In this document: piece after piece, positions 1 to 12,371 of the stretch | Layout: each line of letters opens with the position of its first letter | Position numbering within the stretch: the first letter of the stretch is position 1 | NCBI GenBank assembly: GCA_037954325.1 | Contig: JBBMNZ010000001.1 | Location: forward strand, 5,986,874 to 6,050,873 | From: Fistularia commersonii | Lineage: Eukaryota > Chordata > Actinopteri > Syngnathiformes > Fistulariidae | Length of the DNA stretch: 64,000 nt | Direction: 5' to 3' | The notes under the pieces: generated by a model | What the model saw: the letters and a program-made list of their open reading frames with translations, nothing else | Database searches by the model: none | Told to the model about the DNA's origin: nothing | Position numbers and translations under genes: made by a program

Positions 1-127
1 AGAACGCAGTCATGATGTGGAAAAAAAAAAAGTTCCTCCTATCTCCGCTCGTCCTTGCTCTTTTCGCGGCAGCGGGCCTGTCTTCTCTCCTCCTCTGTCA
101 GACGGCAGCACGGCGGACGATCCTGGG

Positions 128-3100
128 CTACTCGTCGTCCCATGTTTGCTGCAGTAGGAAGTTGGCAGCCAGGTTCTCATTCTTCTCGCAGGCGAAGTAC
201 GCCTGGATCACCAGGCCCTCGGGGAAGCCCAACGCTTTTAACTGCAACACGGGACAATTTATGAAGTTACTCACGGGTAAAGCCCGCCCCACTGTGGACT
301 CCTGATAAAAACAGACATCCCTCTCCTTTAGAAGTTGGGTTCTTGATTAATTTTTTTCCAAGAACAGAAACCCCAAACATGATAATAGTATTGATATAAT
401 AATAATAATAATATGGATAATATGAACAGTTATTCAATAAATGTTATATTTATTTTTCATAATTATATTTAAAAGCACCTCATTTGCATTACGCAAAGGA
501 CCTTGGGGGAAACCCCAGATGGTCCCAGGACGCTTCACCAAACATCCTCTGAGTAATTCATGCAATCTTTTATTTCTGCTTACTTCGGTGCAGATCTGCA
601 CTCTTCTTGTGACTCTATTGTGCCCCGTCCACCATACCTGATGGTGCAACGATGCATACTGACCCTCTCGATAGCCTCCTTCTCCTGCGGGGTGACCTGG
701 ATATAGTTGGTGTGCTGCGTCCCCTGGGCCTCCGCTCCCTCACCGCCGACCTCCCCGGCCCGTGGCTCGTTCAGCATCTGGACGAAGCGCTCCTGATGCT
801 GCGTGATTTGCTACGTTGGAAGGGGGGAGGGGGGGGGGGGGGGGGGACACACAAATCAAAAGATCAAGCACACACATCAGCTTAGCTGTGCTGTATTGGA
901 ACATATTCGCTGGGCGGCAGCCGAGGGAAGGAAGAGCCGTACCTGCAGCAGCTGCGGGTTGTCGCGGCCCAGCTGCTGCAGCAGGGCTGGCAGGAGCGCC
1001 GGGTTCTGCTGGATGATCTGTCTCATTTGCTGGAACTGAGGCTGGTTCCTCAGGAACTCCAGGGGGTTCACGGCGGCAGGGGAGCCCCCACCGACAGATG
1101 GGGGCTGGGGGCCAGACGCCGTCCCTGTAGGGGAGGGGGAGGGCAGAGTCACTCGACGACCCAGGGTCTCATGTCAATCAGCAATGTTACCGTGCAGAGG
1201 TGTGTTTGACTGTCGGAAGACGAACAGCTTTGCTTTGTGCTAAACATCTAGCTTCAACCTACAGGGAACCTCAAACTGCAAACATTGATTGGAAAGATGC
1301 TCAAAAGGTCAGCAAGTGGTGGAGGAGCTGGTAAGTACCCGGATGCATTTGGATCTGAAGGAGGGGAGGGTCCCTCGCCGTGGCGTCGTTCACCTTTGGC
1401 AGTCTAACTGCATCAGGTTTTTTTTTCTATACCACGAGTTTTGGTGGTATACATGCATTTTTATACATTTATTTTTTTCAATCATTTTCATGATAAAACA
1501 AGCACTTCTTTGTGTGTTGGCGGTGGCAACCAACCAGGCATGGTGTTCTGTATCCTGGGTTCTGATTCGCTCAGCTACCGTAGCATCATACTCTGCATCT
1601 CCTGCTCATAGCATGCATGCAACATCTTGTCTTGTCCATTTCACCTAAACGTGCAATAGCAACATTTAAGAGTATAGTAAGTGTTTATAAGAGTGTGGGA
1701 AGGGTTAATAAAAGTGTGGGAAGGCTCATACAGCTTTGAAATATATAGAAATAATAAACAATAAATATGATTGCTTTTTCGCAGATTATCGTTTATCCCA
1801 GCTGGTTCTGGAATCTCGATAAACAAGGGACTACTGTACTGTGAAATACTGTGATATGTGTGTGTATCTCCTTGTTTTACTGAAAATCCCCAAAATGCAC
1901 ATCGTATTTCTGGCCAAACGGCACCGGCAGGCGCGCCATCGCTGCCTTCACGTGAGGACCAGCGCCTGACTGTTTGCAAATTCGGCACGCTCTTACGGCT
2001 GACATCCGCCGGGGGCTGCTGGGAGGGCTGTGAGGGAGGGTTGGCCGGGGTTGCTGGCGTAGCCGGGGTGGCCGGGGTGTCCGATGGAGCGCTGCGTCTA
2101 GCGGGCTCCTGAGGTACAGCGTCGCCAGCCTCTGCTGGAATGCCCTGCACAGCGCACACAAAAACACGCTAAGTGGAGCTGCACAGCTGCACAGCTGCAG
2201 GCTAATATTCAGGCAAACTGGCTGCGTCCTCACCATCAGCAGATACTCCACAGCTCGGTCTGGGTTGTTATAGCTTGCGCGGAGCGCAGACACCACCTGC
2301 TCCCGCTCGTAACCCATGGACATGATCTCCGACACCAGGTTTTCGTAGGCCTGGCCTGTGACTGCGGGCAGAGAGAGACAGGGGGAGGGTGAGGAGGCTG
2401 ACTCCAAGAGCAGATGGGTGAGGAATCAGGGCACCGGCTTTTACTTAAGGCTCATTAGAGGTGTTTCTTCTTGTTAGCGTCTAGGCCCCTGTGTCACGGA
2501 CAAAGACGTTGCACGAAAAAGTAGTTCCACTCAACGGAAACCGTTTTAATACAGGCTACAGCAACTGATCATTTCTAACTTTACAATTCAACCGATAATT
2601 GCACCCGTTCATTATCTCATCCGCCTATGAGAGGTGGGTTTTAACCTCAACTGGTCACCTTTCAATGACGGGGCCACATATACATCCGACCATTCACGAC
2701 CATTGACATTTCATTCACAATAAACCTACTGACTGATTTTGAACTGCAGGAGGGAAGACTGACTGCGAGGCGAGTGATCAAATTAAGAAAAATATATGTT
2801 GACTTTGCTTATTGACAGTCCATAGAGAGAAGGGATCATCTTTTGTAAATAGCCAGTTTCTTAGGTTTCACTTCAAAATGCTCGGACCCATTTGAATCTT
2901 TGGTTTTTACACCCCAAAAGGTGCAAAAAAAATTGCAGAATATTATCCGTTAGTCCGTTTTTAATTTCAGGGATATGAATGAACCAGAGGAAAATTATCG
3001 GCCATGTCCAATTACCTATAGGAGGGCCCCCTAACACGCCCTGATGGGTTTTACTGGCTCCTCGAGTACATTTCTTCAATGCTGGTTTTGTTACACTTCT

Positions 3101-3415
3101 ATAATCTAAAAAATATAAAATAAAAACAAATAGAAAAAAACTTGTTTTTTGTATTAAAAGCTTTTTCTCCTCTTTTATGTGCAAATTATCTACACTATCT
3201 GAGAGCACTGTTTCCGCAACATCTGACAGCGGTTCAGTGCCGCAGAGTTTGATTATGGAAGAGACATCCATGTTTACCCAGTATTGAGGCGGCTTCCTCC
3301 AGGAGACCCAGCTCGTCCACGAGGCTTTAAACAGAAACCAAAAAAAAAAAGACTGAAGTTAATCTTCAAAAGCACACAGATGTTGAGTGAGCAATATTTT
3401 GAAGATTTGTATTTG

Positions 3416-3461
<46 letters not shown>

Positions 3462-5229
3462 CAAACCCCAATTCCAATGAAGTTTGGATATTGGGTAAAA
3501 CAAATAAAAATAGAATACAGTGATTTGCAAATCACTTTCTACCTATATTTAGTTGAATACACACCAAAGAGAATATAATTAAGGTTCAAAATGATAGAAG
3601 TCATTGTATTTTTTTGCAAATATTCACTAATTTTGAATTTGATATGTGTAACACATAACAAAAAAGCTGGGACGGAGGCAACAAAAGACTGGGTAAGTTG
3701 AGAAATGCTATAAAAATTTTTTAAAAATAAATAAATAAAAATATTCCACAGGTGAATGTCGTAATTGGGTATAAAAGGAGCATCCCAAAAGGGTTTGTTA
3801 TTCACAAGCAAGGATGGGGCAAAGTTCGCTGCGTGAGCAAATAGTCCGACAGTTTAAGAACAACATTTCTCAATGTGCAATTACAAGGAATTTGGGGATT
3901 TCATCATCTAAGGTCCATAATTAGGGGCGGCGTGGCGCAGGGGGGGTTTAGCAATCGTCTTTGGAACCGGACATTCCCGGCTCCTCCTCGTGTGGCGAAG
4001 TGTTGTTGAGCAAGACACTGAACCCCTCACTGATCCCCTGGTGCTGGTCGACGGCATGCCTACTGCTCGTGGTTCATCCATGATGGGTTAATTGCAGAGA
4101 ACAAATTTCCCCAAGGGGATTAATAAAGGATAAATTATTATTATTACCAATATCACCAGAAGAGAATTCAGAGAATTCTCTGTGTACAAGCAGCAAAGCC
4201 GAAAACTAATATTGAATGCATGTCCTTCAATCCCTCAGATGGTTCTGCATTAAAAACCGTCATCTTTGTGTGAAGAATATTTCCACGTGGGCTCACTTTA
4301 GAAAACCATTGTTAGTTAATATAGTTTGTCACTGTATCTACAAACGCAAGTTAAAACTGTACTATGCAAAGCAAAAGCCATACATCAAGAACACCCAAAT
4401 GTCACTGGCTTCTCTGGGCCTGAGCTCATCTGAAATGGACTGATGAAATAGACAAAGTGGAAAAGTGTGCGGTCTGATGAGTCTACAGTAAATTTTAAAT
4501 TGTTTTGGGAAAAAATGGATATCATGTCCTCCAAGTCCTCCGTTATCAGCGTAAAGCTCAAAAAACAGCATCTGTGATGGTATAGGGGTGTGTTACATTG
4601 GCAACTTCCACATCTGTGAAGGTACCATTAATGCTGAAAGATAAATGCAGGTTTTGGAAGAACATATACTGCCATCCAAGCGGCGTGTTTTTCAGGGACG
4701 TCCCTGCTTATTTCAGTAAGACGATAGCAAGTTACATTGTGCACACATTACAACAGCGTGGCTTGTAGTAAAAGAGTGGAGATACTCGACAGATCTGCCT
4801 GTAGTCCAGACTTGTCTCCTAATGAAAATGTGTGCCGTATTATGAAATGCAAAATACGACAAAGGAGACCCCGGACTGTTGAATAAACTGATGTACATAA
4901 AGCAAGAATGGGAAAGAATTTGGCTTACAAAGCTTAAACAATTAGTGTCCTCCATTCTGAAGTGCTTATTGAGTGATTAAAAGGAAAGGTGATGTTAAAT
5001 AGTGGTAAAAATGCCCTTGTCCCAGCTTTTTCGGAATATGTTGCAGGCATAGAATTCAAAGTGAGTGAATATTTGCATAAAGCATTAAAGTTTATCATTT
5101 TGAACATTAAATATCTTGTCTTTGTAATGAATTTTACTGAATATTTGGTGAAAATGATTTGCAAATCATTGAAATCTGTTTTTATTCACGTTTTACCCAA
5201 CGTCCCAACTTCATTGGAATTGAGGTTGT

Positions 5230-5271
<42 letters not shown>

Positions 5272-5304
5272 ACTCACACACTCACACACTCACACACTCA
5301 CACA

Positions 5305-5377
<73 letters not shown>

Positions 5378-5989
5378 TGGTTATTGTGGGGGTTATGTTC
5401 CAGAACCAGCCGCGATAAACAAAGTAGCAACCATATTTATATTTTATGATTTATAGCTATTTTCAAGTTTTATGAACCTCCCCATGCTCTTTTTAACCTT
5501 TCTCATTCTCTAATAAATACTTCCTGTACTTCCTCAACACGTCTAGGTTCAGTGTCAGATAACTTAGAAAGTGCAGAATATCTGGGCATCACAGTAGGGG
5601 TTGAAATAAATTAACAACTTTCACAGATGATTCACACAAATGTAACACTGCAGAGTAATACCCTGAGTAGCAATCTCATGTCGATGTGTTACAGACTAAG
5701 GGAGATGCTAAATCCATGCAATGTGCAGAAGATGATGCAACAGTTGCTGAGCGAATAGGAGCCCACTACACAGAAGACCATGCTCTGGTTGGTCAACACC
5801 CTAAAAAATGCTTGTTTTACCATTACAATAATTGAACTAATAAATTTGGAAAAAATACATTTATACTGCTAAAAATCTCTAGTAGAAGAAAAAATCTGCA
5901 ATACAAAATTAGATAAAAAAGTTAAAAATCTCCGATACAGCAAGAACGAGGGACAACTGACACAACCCCCATCAGATGACATGGTATGA

Positions 5990-6055
<66 letters not shown>

Positions 6056-9000
6056 CAGTGTCTCTTGCACAGAACATAGAAATCTGCATTAAAAAGCTTC
6101 GGCTTCAAAGACAGACGTCATTTCAGAGAATGAGACTAAGAGGGGGAAATCATCGGCTAAACGCTACAGTCACAGTGCACTCTTTCTGTTTGAACCCGAT
6201 AATGCAGAACTGGCCTCACCTGGCGGCGATGGGGGTGTCCAGAGCGGTGGCAGACGGCTGGTCGTCGGGGTCTTCCCGAGGCTTCTCCTCAGGCTGGGCG
6301 GGGTGAGCGGAGAGGTCTGCCGGGATTGTCTCGGGGTCGGTGGCCTTACTGGGGGCTGAGGCAGGAGCATTGCTCGCGCATGCGCTCAAGTCCGGAGCGG
6401 TGGCGGCATCAGGGGACGTCAGCGGTGTGTTTACGGGAGCCGGGGGCGGAGCTTCGGGGCAAGGCTCCGAATGTGTGGGTGCAGGCACTGAATGTGTGGG
6501 CGTGGAGGGCACTTGTGTCGGGGCAGGGGACGGCGCGGGCTCTGAAGAAGAGGAGGAGGTGGAAGAGGAAGGTGCCGCTGGCGTTGCGGCTGGCTGGGAG
6601 GCGGGTTTAGAGGCCGCTTGTGGAGGGGGAGCTGCTTTGGGCTGGAAAGACAACCATGACAAGTTACCACACCGAGTTTTTAAACAATCAGCATTTCCCC
6701 TGCGACCCACAAGTGACCATTATTCCAAATGACATAAATTTGCGATATCCCAGGAGGGTAGGGAGAAGTCACCTCTTACAGTTGGAAATAAATTCACGGA
6801 AAGGTGCTAAGAAAGGACAAAATCTGAAAAGAAAATTATAACATCACAATGTTTTCTAGCACGCCTTCTGATAAAAGCACAATGCCTTGGTTTTTGAGAT
6901 CTTTCCGTTCCACCTCATGTTGTAAGACAGGTTCTACTTGAGTTGTTTTCCTGATTTGACAGGCCTGACAGCAGTCGAGACTCCAAGTGACATTGGTGAC
7001 ATTATTTATTGTTTATAATGGGGCAGGCAGTTACTTTTTCACAAGGTCAGGTTGGTTTGGACTTTTGTTTTCCTTAATAAATAAAATTATTATTTTGTAT
7101 ATGTATGTTTGATGTTTTTCTTGCTGATTTCATGCTGCTTTTTTATTTTATTTTTGGTCGTTTCTTAGCACCTGTTTAATTAACTTTAAAATCTTCCTCT
7201 TGCATTTATTTTGAATATCTTTGTCTGATATTGAAGGTTGTTTAAGGCGACATTCTGGAGACAAAATCAAAAGAAAAAAAAGCCAAACAGATTGTGTAAA
7301 AATGAAAAAAAAAACAACAACAACAAGCAAATCCCTGAAAAACAGCAGTAATTAGAAAATGAGCAAGAAATTTACATGAAAATGATCAATATATCACTGA
7401 AAAATTACCATCGCTCTAAAATCTATTTCAAGTATTCTCATATTAAAAAAATAACAACAACTTTAAATCCAACAGAGATCTGCGCTAGATTCTATAAAAC
7501 TCAAGAGAGGCAACAAACGGCCCAAAAAAAAAAAGACCCAGCAAAGGGACACTGACCTTCGTTGCCATGACCACCACAAAGTTCTTTTCGTCGATTTTGT
7601 ACTCTTTGAGTGGGGTGTCATCGTTCAGGATCTTGCCTGCGAGGAAGAGAGCAGATGTGGGAGTTTAGGGGATGTTGCAGATCCCCTCCTCCGGGATCCT
7701 GCTGTAAAACAATCCACCGCCGAGTCTGAACATGCCTGCAGTCACGGACGGATTAGCAAAACTAGTAAACCTGGTCAATTTGTTTTTTTTGTTTTTTTTT
7801 CCATGACCGGGGGATGAGAGCCTACGGGGGCCTTAAGCTGCTATCAGACTGTAGCATGACTCAGCGCCTGCACGCACCCCCGGCTGAACGTCTTGAATAG
7901 TAAACCTCTGGACACACGGAAGATTATGAATGAATGAAGCATCTATTTCACTGTATCCTACTCTTACTTGCTCTCATTTGTGTAAGCCCTTTGATGAAAG
8001 GGCAAATATATATGTTATTATTAGTGGGGCAGCAGATAATGTTATCTTGACCGTTGGGTTTTGCTTGTTTCTGGAAGAGAACGGTGAATGTCAGGGATCA
8101 ACATCACCGTTGGTTTCATGTCAGATTGGTTTTAAAGTTGCTTCTCTTTCAGGTCTGGTTCAAAACACTACGCGGTCCATTCCTCCACCCTGGATCATTA
8201 GATATACAGTTAGATTGGGAAATATAAATACCGTCACTATGGTTACAATGTAATTTACCTTGAGTAATGGGGGGGGCACTCGGGTTTGAAATGCCAGTCA
8301 GCCAAGTCAAAAAATAAGTAAAATAATAAAGAAGCCCCATCACAAGGAATGTGACAGTTATTGTGTTTACTCCATGCAAGTCAGACGGCTCTCCTCACCT
8401 GCATAGATGAGTTTCTGCCCGGCGGCGGGAAATGCATCATTTCCTCTGTCCTCTTCAATTTTCTCCTTCAACGCTTTCACCTTTCAGACACCAGCACATC
8501 CACAGACGATGTCAGCGTCAACACAGCAACATATTACACACATTTTAATGAGTGACGGCTGATGTTGTGACGTAATAACACGATGATTTTTTTATTTCTT
8601 AATTTCAAATAAATCAGTTTAAAAATGGCTTGACTTATCACTCAGACACTCCTGAAATGTTCATGCTACATCTCTATCTTGGGTGATGAAATCTTTTTAT
8701 CTAATCACATCTTTTCTGTCAATTGCTGATTATTCAACACACAATTTTAATACGCTGATGCCGTGAATGCTGGAATTTGTGGAAATTAATACCAAGTTTC
8801 CCTATTTGACAACCAATTATACACACATTAGTATGACATTTGAAACAAAATGGGGAGATTAAATCTACAGTGAATGTGTTTTGTAGTTTATGATAATCAT
8901 AATTTTGTGTTTGTGAGAAAGGTGAGATCCAAGGAAAATAAATATTAGCATTTGATAAAATATGAATAAAATGTGTAAAATAAAAGCCAACTGACTTTTG

Positions 9001-9876
9001 CATTTTAGCCGTAAAAACAAAGGAAGAAGATTCCATAAAACCCGACCGAGATTCTTTGAGCTAAAACTCTCAACAATTTACAGCAGTTTGATCCCTGAGT
9101 GCTGACATCAACTTCGATTCCCATTTTCTTTTTCGAGAAAAATAAACAATATTAAAAGATTTATATTTGCTAATAATTGTTCCAAACTCTGCAACGGGCA
9201 TGAGGTTTAAAATACTGCACAGTCATTCACTCAGACACCAAGAGTCGCACACTGTTAAGTTGAAGAAGAAAACTACGAAGTTTCCGTTTGGATTTTTCAG
9301 TATAAAAGAAAAAAGCGGTTCACATGTTGCAACCGAGGTGGTCGAGGCAGCTCAAAGACATTTTTGAGAGTTGGGAATTTTGTAAAGAATTTTTAAGAAG
9401 ACAACACGGCGCTTTATTTGTCTTTTGAGATTGATTGTATGACTGGGCGACGAGCTGACGGAAGGCGTGAAAACGTTTGCGCTTTTATTTTGAAAGGATC
9501 AAGCGGAACCCCGCTGCTACCGGCGCTAAATGTAGCAAAAACAACCCCACATGAACTCAGGTACTGGGAAGGGGGGACCCTGTAAAATAAATGCTAACTT
9601 GCTTCACCACGTACTTTTACCTCGACACAAGAATTATTCGGGAATATAAATAACGGAAAAGTGTACATCATATCGCTGTAAATTCACAGCCTTTGCCGAG
9701 GCTATGTCTGAAAACTAGCTAAAACTACCATATGCTACGGCTAACCTCGGTGTGCCAGCCCTCCCGGCCTGGCCGTGTTTACTTCGGCCCCGATAACTTC
9801 CACTCACCGTCAATTCGGGGTCCATCTCTATTTTAAACGTCTGCTGTTGCAGCGTCTTCAGCGTTATCTTCAGCAT
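128..9876 (-). CDS. rad23a: RAD23A, UV-excision repair / proteasome shuttle protein (10 exons, 472 aa)
   Basis: Exons in coding order: 9808-9876, 8399-8480, 7557-7636, 6220-6641, 3278-3324, 2234-2361, 1997-2144, 943-1124, 664-810, 128-241. They total 1419 nt, every junction is GT-AG and all phases agree. Seen: an N-terminal ubiquitin-like domain (residues about 1-77, starting MLKITLKTLQQQTFKIEMD); a Pro/Ser/Thr/Ala-rich linker (78-220); UBA1 (about 235-276, with EIMSMGYEREQV); an XPC-binding STI1-like segment (345-386, with NPLEFLRNQPQFQQMRQIIQ); and UBA2 (about 426-468, with LKALGFPEGLVIQAYFACEK). Known of the family: the UBL docks on the proteasome, the UBA domains bind ubiquitin chains, and the central domain stabilises XPC in nucleotide-excision repair. 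At 472 aa it is longer than human RAD23A (363 aa), because the linkers are expanded. RAD23B is the alternative by sequence; the adjacent calr favours the A paralogue. The 3' UTR runs off the left edge. The start is the first ATG of the UBL frame and has no in-frame ATG close upstream. Confidence 0.95.
821..846 (-). repeat. poly-C polypyrimidine tract at the rad23a exon 9 acceptor
   Basis: The plus strand reads G6-A-G followed by a long run of G. On the coding strand this is an almost pure C tract about ten bases upstream of the acceptor AACGTAG of exon 664-810. It takes the place of the usual U-rich polypyrimidine tract and is expected to be length-variable. Confidence 0.8.
3278..3324 (-). 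other. rad23a: rad23a micro-exon 5 (47 nt)
   Basis: Exon 4 ends with two codon bases left over, while exon 6 (2234-2361) needs one incoming base, so the two cannot be joined in frame. This 47-nt exon (1 + 45 + 1) repairs the phase. It encodes LVDELGLLEEAASIL and then a valine split across the junction. That matches the acidic E-(E/D)-A-(A/T)-S-x-L-V-T-G stretch that precedes UBA1 in vertebrate RAD23A and RAD23B. The acceptor is a poly-T-rich tract ending in AAAG and the donor is GTAAAC, so the splice sites are moderate. Skipping this exon would shift the frame ahead of both UBA domains. Confidence 0.88.
3419..3455. repeat. (AT)n microsatellite
   Basis: An uninterrupted AT dinucleotide run lies next to the left end of the mariner-type element in rad23a intron 4. 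Confidence 0.95.
3460..5232 (+). mobile_element. Decayed Tc1/mariner-superfamily transposon in rad23a intron 4
   Basis: The ends are inverted copies of one another: AATTCCAATGAAGTT near 3471 on the left, with its complement near 5206-5220, followed inward by similar subterminal sequence for about 75 bp on each side. Each subterminal region holds a perfect 18-bp palindrome centred on ATTTGCAAAT (3519-3536 and 5153-5170). Transposase remains are seen on the plus strand. The clearest, at 4803-4829, translates as SPDLSPNEN, the Tc1/mariner SPDL-x-P-x-EN catalytic-region motif. Stops and frameshifts break the rest, so it is inactive. A SINE is inserted at about 3923-4146, so the transposon is the older insertion. 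Superfamily is confident; the exact family is not assigned. Confidence 0.85.
3923..4146 (+). mobile_element. tRNA-derived SINE nested in the mariner element
   Basis: The head contains TGGCGCAGGGGG, which resembles a Pol III A box, followed by a degenerate B-box region near 3975-3990. The body has the fish SINE motif GTTGAGCAAGACACTGAACC and the tail is an ATT-rich simple repeat (TTATTATTATTACC). It interrupts the mariner sequence within AAGGTCCATAAT/ATCACC. A diverged fragment of the same family lies at about 39257-39390. Confidence 0.8.
5232..5375. repeat. (CA)n / (CACACT)n microsatellite
   Basis: About 144 bp of CA dinucleotides, interrupted by several CACACT units, begins at the right end of the mariner-type element. 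Confidence 0.95.
5376..6219. other. Remainder of rad23a intron 4, with 61-nt poly-T tract
   Basis: AT-rich intron without recognisable genes. A run of about 61 T on the plus strand (5993-6053), poly-A on the gene strand, sits about 170 bp before the end of exon 4. It may be the tail of a retroposed sequence, but no body was recognised. Confidence 0.6.
6642..9807. other. rad23a introns 1-3
   Basis: AT-rich intronic sequence between the exons at 7557-7636 and 8399-8480. Apart from a TGACTCAGC match at 7857-7865 I see no RNA gene, mobile element or extra exon. Confidence 0.6.
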
Positions 9877-10060
9877 CTTCCCGAGCGGTTTCTGAGGCAG
9901 CTGCGGTTTAAAAAAAAAAATCCCGAGTACCCACGGCGATTCTCGGCGGTGGTCGCCCTTTTCGTGCAGTATCTACTTGTCAGCGTCCAAATAGTGTGTA
10001 TGACTCAGCTGTCTCGGCGCCCCCTGAGCGGACTGGCCGCGGGCGCCATCTAGCGGCGGC
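9877..10060 (-). promoter_or_regulatory. rad23a promoter region with TGACTCAGC (ARE/AP-1-like) site
   Basis: The segment just upstream of the rad23a start codon is GC-rich and has no obvious TATA box. TGACTCAGC at 10001-10009, about 125 bp from the ATG, fits the antioxidant-response consensus TGACnnnGC and the AP-1 core. Known: NRF1 and NRF2 drive proteasome genes through such sites. Control of rad23a by them here is inference. The same 9-mer recurs inside intron 2 at 7857-7865. Confidence 0.4.
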
Positions 10061-10199
10061 GGAGGAGAACTGCACCCTCCCTATACTGCCAGAAATGCAA
10101 CAATACTGTCTTTATGTGCTTGCTGGTGCATGCATATCTACAGATTTGAACATTTTTCCAACTCTGCTTGCTGAAATTAGTGTCCAATGTATCAAATCC

Positions 10200-12262
10200 A
10201 ACCTCAGGGGAGGGCACAGGTCGCTATCTGCCTGAGCTGGTCCCAAGCCAGGATAAATGTAGTGAACTGAAGTGAACACTTTTCCAGAAAAGAGAGGAAC
10301 ATAGGGTAACTAATAAGAGCAGAGGTAGACTACATCTTGTAAGACAAGGTAACCTGAAAGAGATCAGTGACTGTAAAGTAGTGGTAGATGAGAGTGTAGG
10401 CAGAAAACATAGGATGGTGGGTTTATAGGATGACTCTTGTGACAAGGAAGATCAAGAGGACAAAGGCAGAGCAGAAGACAACGTGCTGGAAGCTGAAAAT
10501 GGAGGAGTGTTGTATGGTTTTCAGGGAAGAGTTGAAAACGGCTCTGGGTGGTCAAGGAGAGCTGCCAGATGACTGGACAACTACAGCTAGTGTGATCAGG
10601 GAGAAAGGTAGAAGAGTGGAATGAGGAAGTGCAGGAGTATGTACAGAGAAAGCAGTTAGCAAAGAAGTGGGACACTGAGGGTACTGAAGAGAACAGATAG
10701 GAGTTCAGGGAGATGTCGCGAAAGGTAAAGATAGAAGTAGCAAAGGCAAAACAAAGGGTGTACAATGACTTGTATGCTCGATTGGACATTAAGGAGGGAG
10801 CGAATGATCTATACAGAGTGGCAAAACAGAGATAAAGAAAGGATGTACAGCAGGTCCAGGTGATTAAGGTTCGAGACAGAAATGTATTGACAGATGCGAG
10901 AAGAGTGATGGGAAGATGGAAAGAGTACTTTGAAAAGGTGATGAATGAGGAAAATAAAAGAGAGGCAAGGTTAGAAGCAGTGATAATTGGAGATGACAAA
11001 GTAGCAGAGATTGTAAAAGTGAAGGGGGGAGGGCATTGAAGAGGATGAAGAATGAAGGCAGTTGGTCCTGATTATATACCTGTGGAGGTGTGGAAGTGTC
11101 TTGGAGAGGCAGCGGTAGAGTTTCTGGCTGGATTATTCAACTGGATCTTAGAGTGAGAAGATGCCTGAAGAATTAAGACAAAGTGCGATCGTGCCCATTT
11201 TTAAGAATAAGGGCGATGTTTAAAATTACGACAGCTATAGAGGAATAAAGTTGATGAGCCATACAATGAAGTTATGAGAAAGAGTAGTGGAAACTAGACT
11301 GGGAGTCAGCATTTGTGAGCATTAGTATTGCTTCATGCCTAGAAAGAGTACTACAGATGCAGTATTTGCTTTGAGAATGCTAATAGAGAAGTGCAGAGAA
11401 GGTCAGAGGGAGCTCATTGCAGTTTTGTTGACCTAGAAAAAGCATACGACAGGGTGCAGAGAGATGAATTCTGCTATTTAATGAGGAAGTCTGGAGTGGC
11501 AGAGAAGTATGTAAGACTGGTGCACGACGTGTATGCGAGCTATGAGACAGTGGTGAGGTGTGCTATAGGTGTAACAGAGAAGTTCAAGGTGGAAGTGGGA
11601 GGTTAGACAGTAATCCCCATGGACCATGACGTTTGCAGACGACAGTGTCATCTATAGTGAGAGCAGGGAACAGGTTGAGGGGTGGAGGTATGCTCAGGAA
11701 AGGAGAGGAATGAAGGTTAGCTGCAGCAAGACAGAATAGGTGTGTGAATGAGAGAGACCCAGGTGGAACGGTGAGGCTACAGGGAGTGGACCTCAAGAAA
11801 TTGGAGGTTTTCAAGTACTTCGCATCAACAGTCTAGAGCCATTGAGTGTGGAGACAAGGTAAAGAAAGAAAGAAGCAGGTTGGAATGGGTGGAGAAAAGT
11901 GTCAGGGGTCCAATGAGATAGAAGACTATCAGCCAGAATGAAATGAAAGGTGTACAAGACAGTGGTGAGACCAGCTACGCTGTATGGTTTGGAAACAGTG
12001 ACACTGTCGAAAAGAGAGAAGGCAGAGGTGGAGGTCGCAGAGATGAAGATGCTAAGGTTCTCTTTGGAAGTAACCAGGATGGATAGGATCAAGAATGAAT
12101 CCATCAGAGGGACATCATGCTAGATGTTTTGGAGAAAAGGTCAGAGAAGCCAGAGAGGATATGAAGGTAGTTGGTGTGAGAGAGGAGGATACAGAGAATA
12201 GGGTTAGATGGAGAAGGTTGAAGGGAAAAGCCGAAAGGAAACGAAGAAGAAGAAGTGTCCTA
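10200..12262 (+). mobile_element. Decayed non-LTR (LINE-type) retrotransposon
   Basis: Plus-strand reading frames broken by many stops keep reverse-transcriptase landmarks. These are a block reading DLYARLDIKEGANDLYRVAK (about 10770-10825), IPVEVWKCLGEAAVEFL (about 11080), FVDLEKAYDRVQRDEF (within 11391-11606), and FADD, the RT catalytic box, at 11632-11643. A C-terminal stretch with DMKVVGVREED comes later. The segment normally found between the VEVG and FADD motifs is missing, so there is an internal deletion. The 3' end near 12230-12260 is AAGCCGAAAGGAAACGAAG and a GAA-rich tail. The element is inactive. The LINE clade was not assigned. Confidence 0.85.
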
Positions 12263-12371
12263 TGTATAACTATGTTGTTCTACCATTTTGAATTTTCTTT
12301 TCTTAAAATTGATAAATAAAAGGAGGTGGATGATTTTTCACACATTATAGCCTTACCACTCCACTTGGGTC

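Noticed and set aside
5232..5375. Regular CA/CACACT array considered as a CRISPR-like array
   Set aside because: There are no spacers of unique sequence; it is a microsatellite in a vertebrate genome.
6340..6732. Gly/Glu-rich plus-strand frame over rad23a exon 4
   Set aside because: It is the complement of the Pro/Ser/Ala linker coding sequence.
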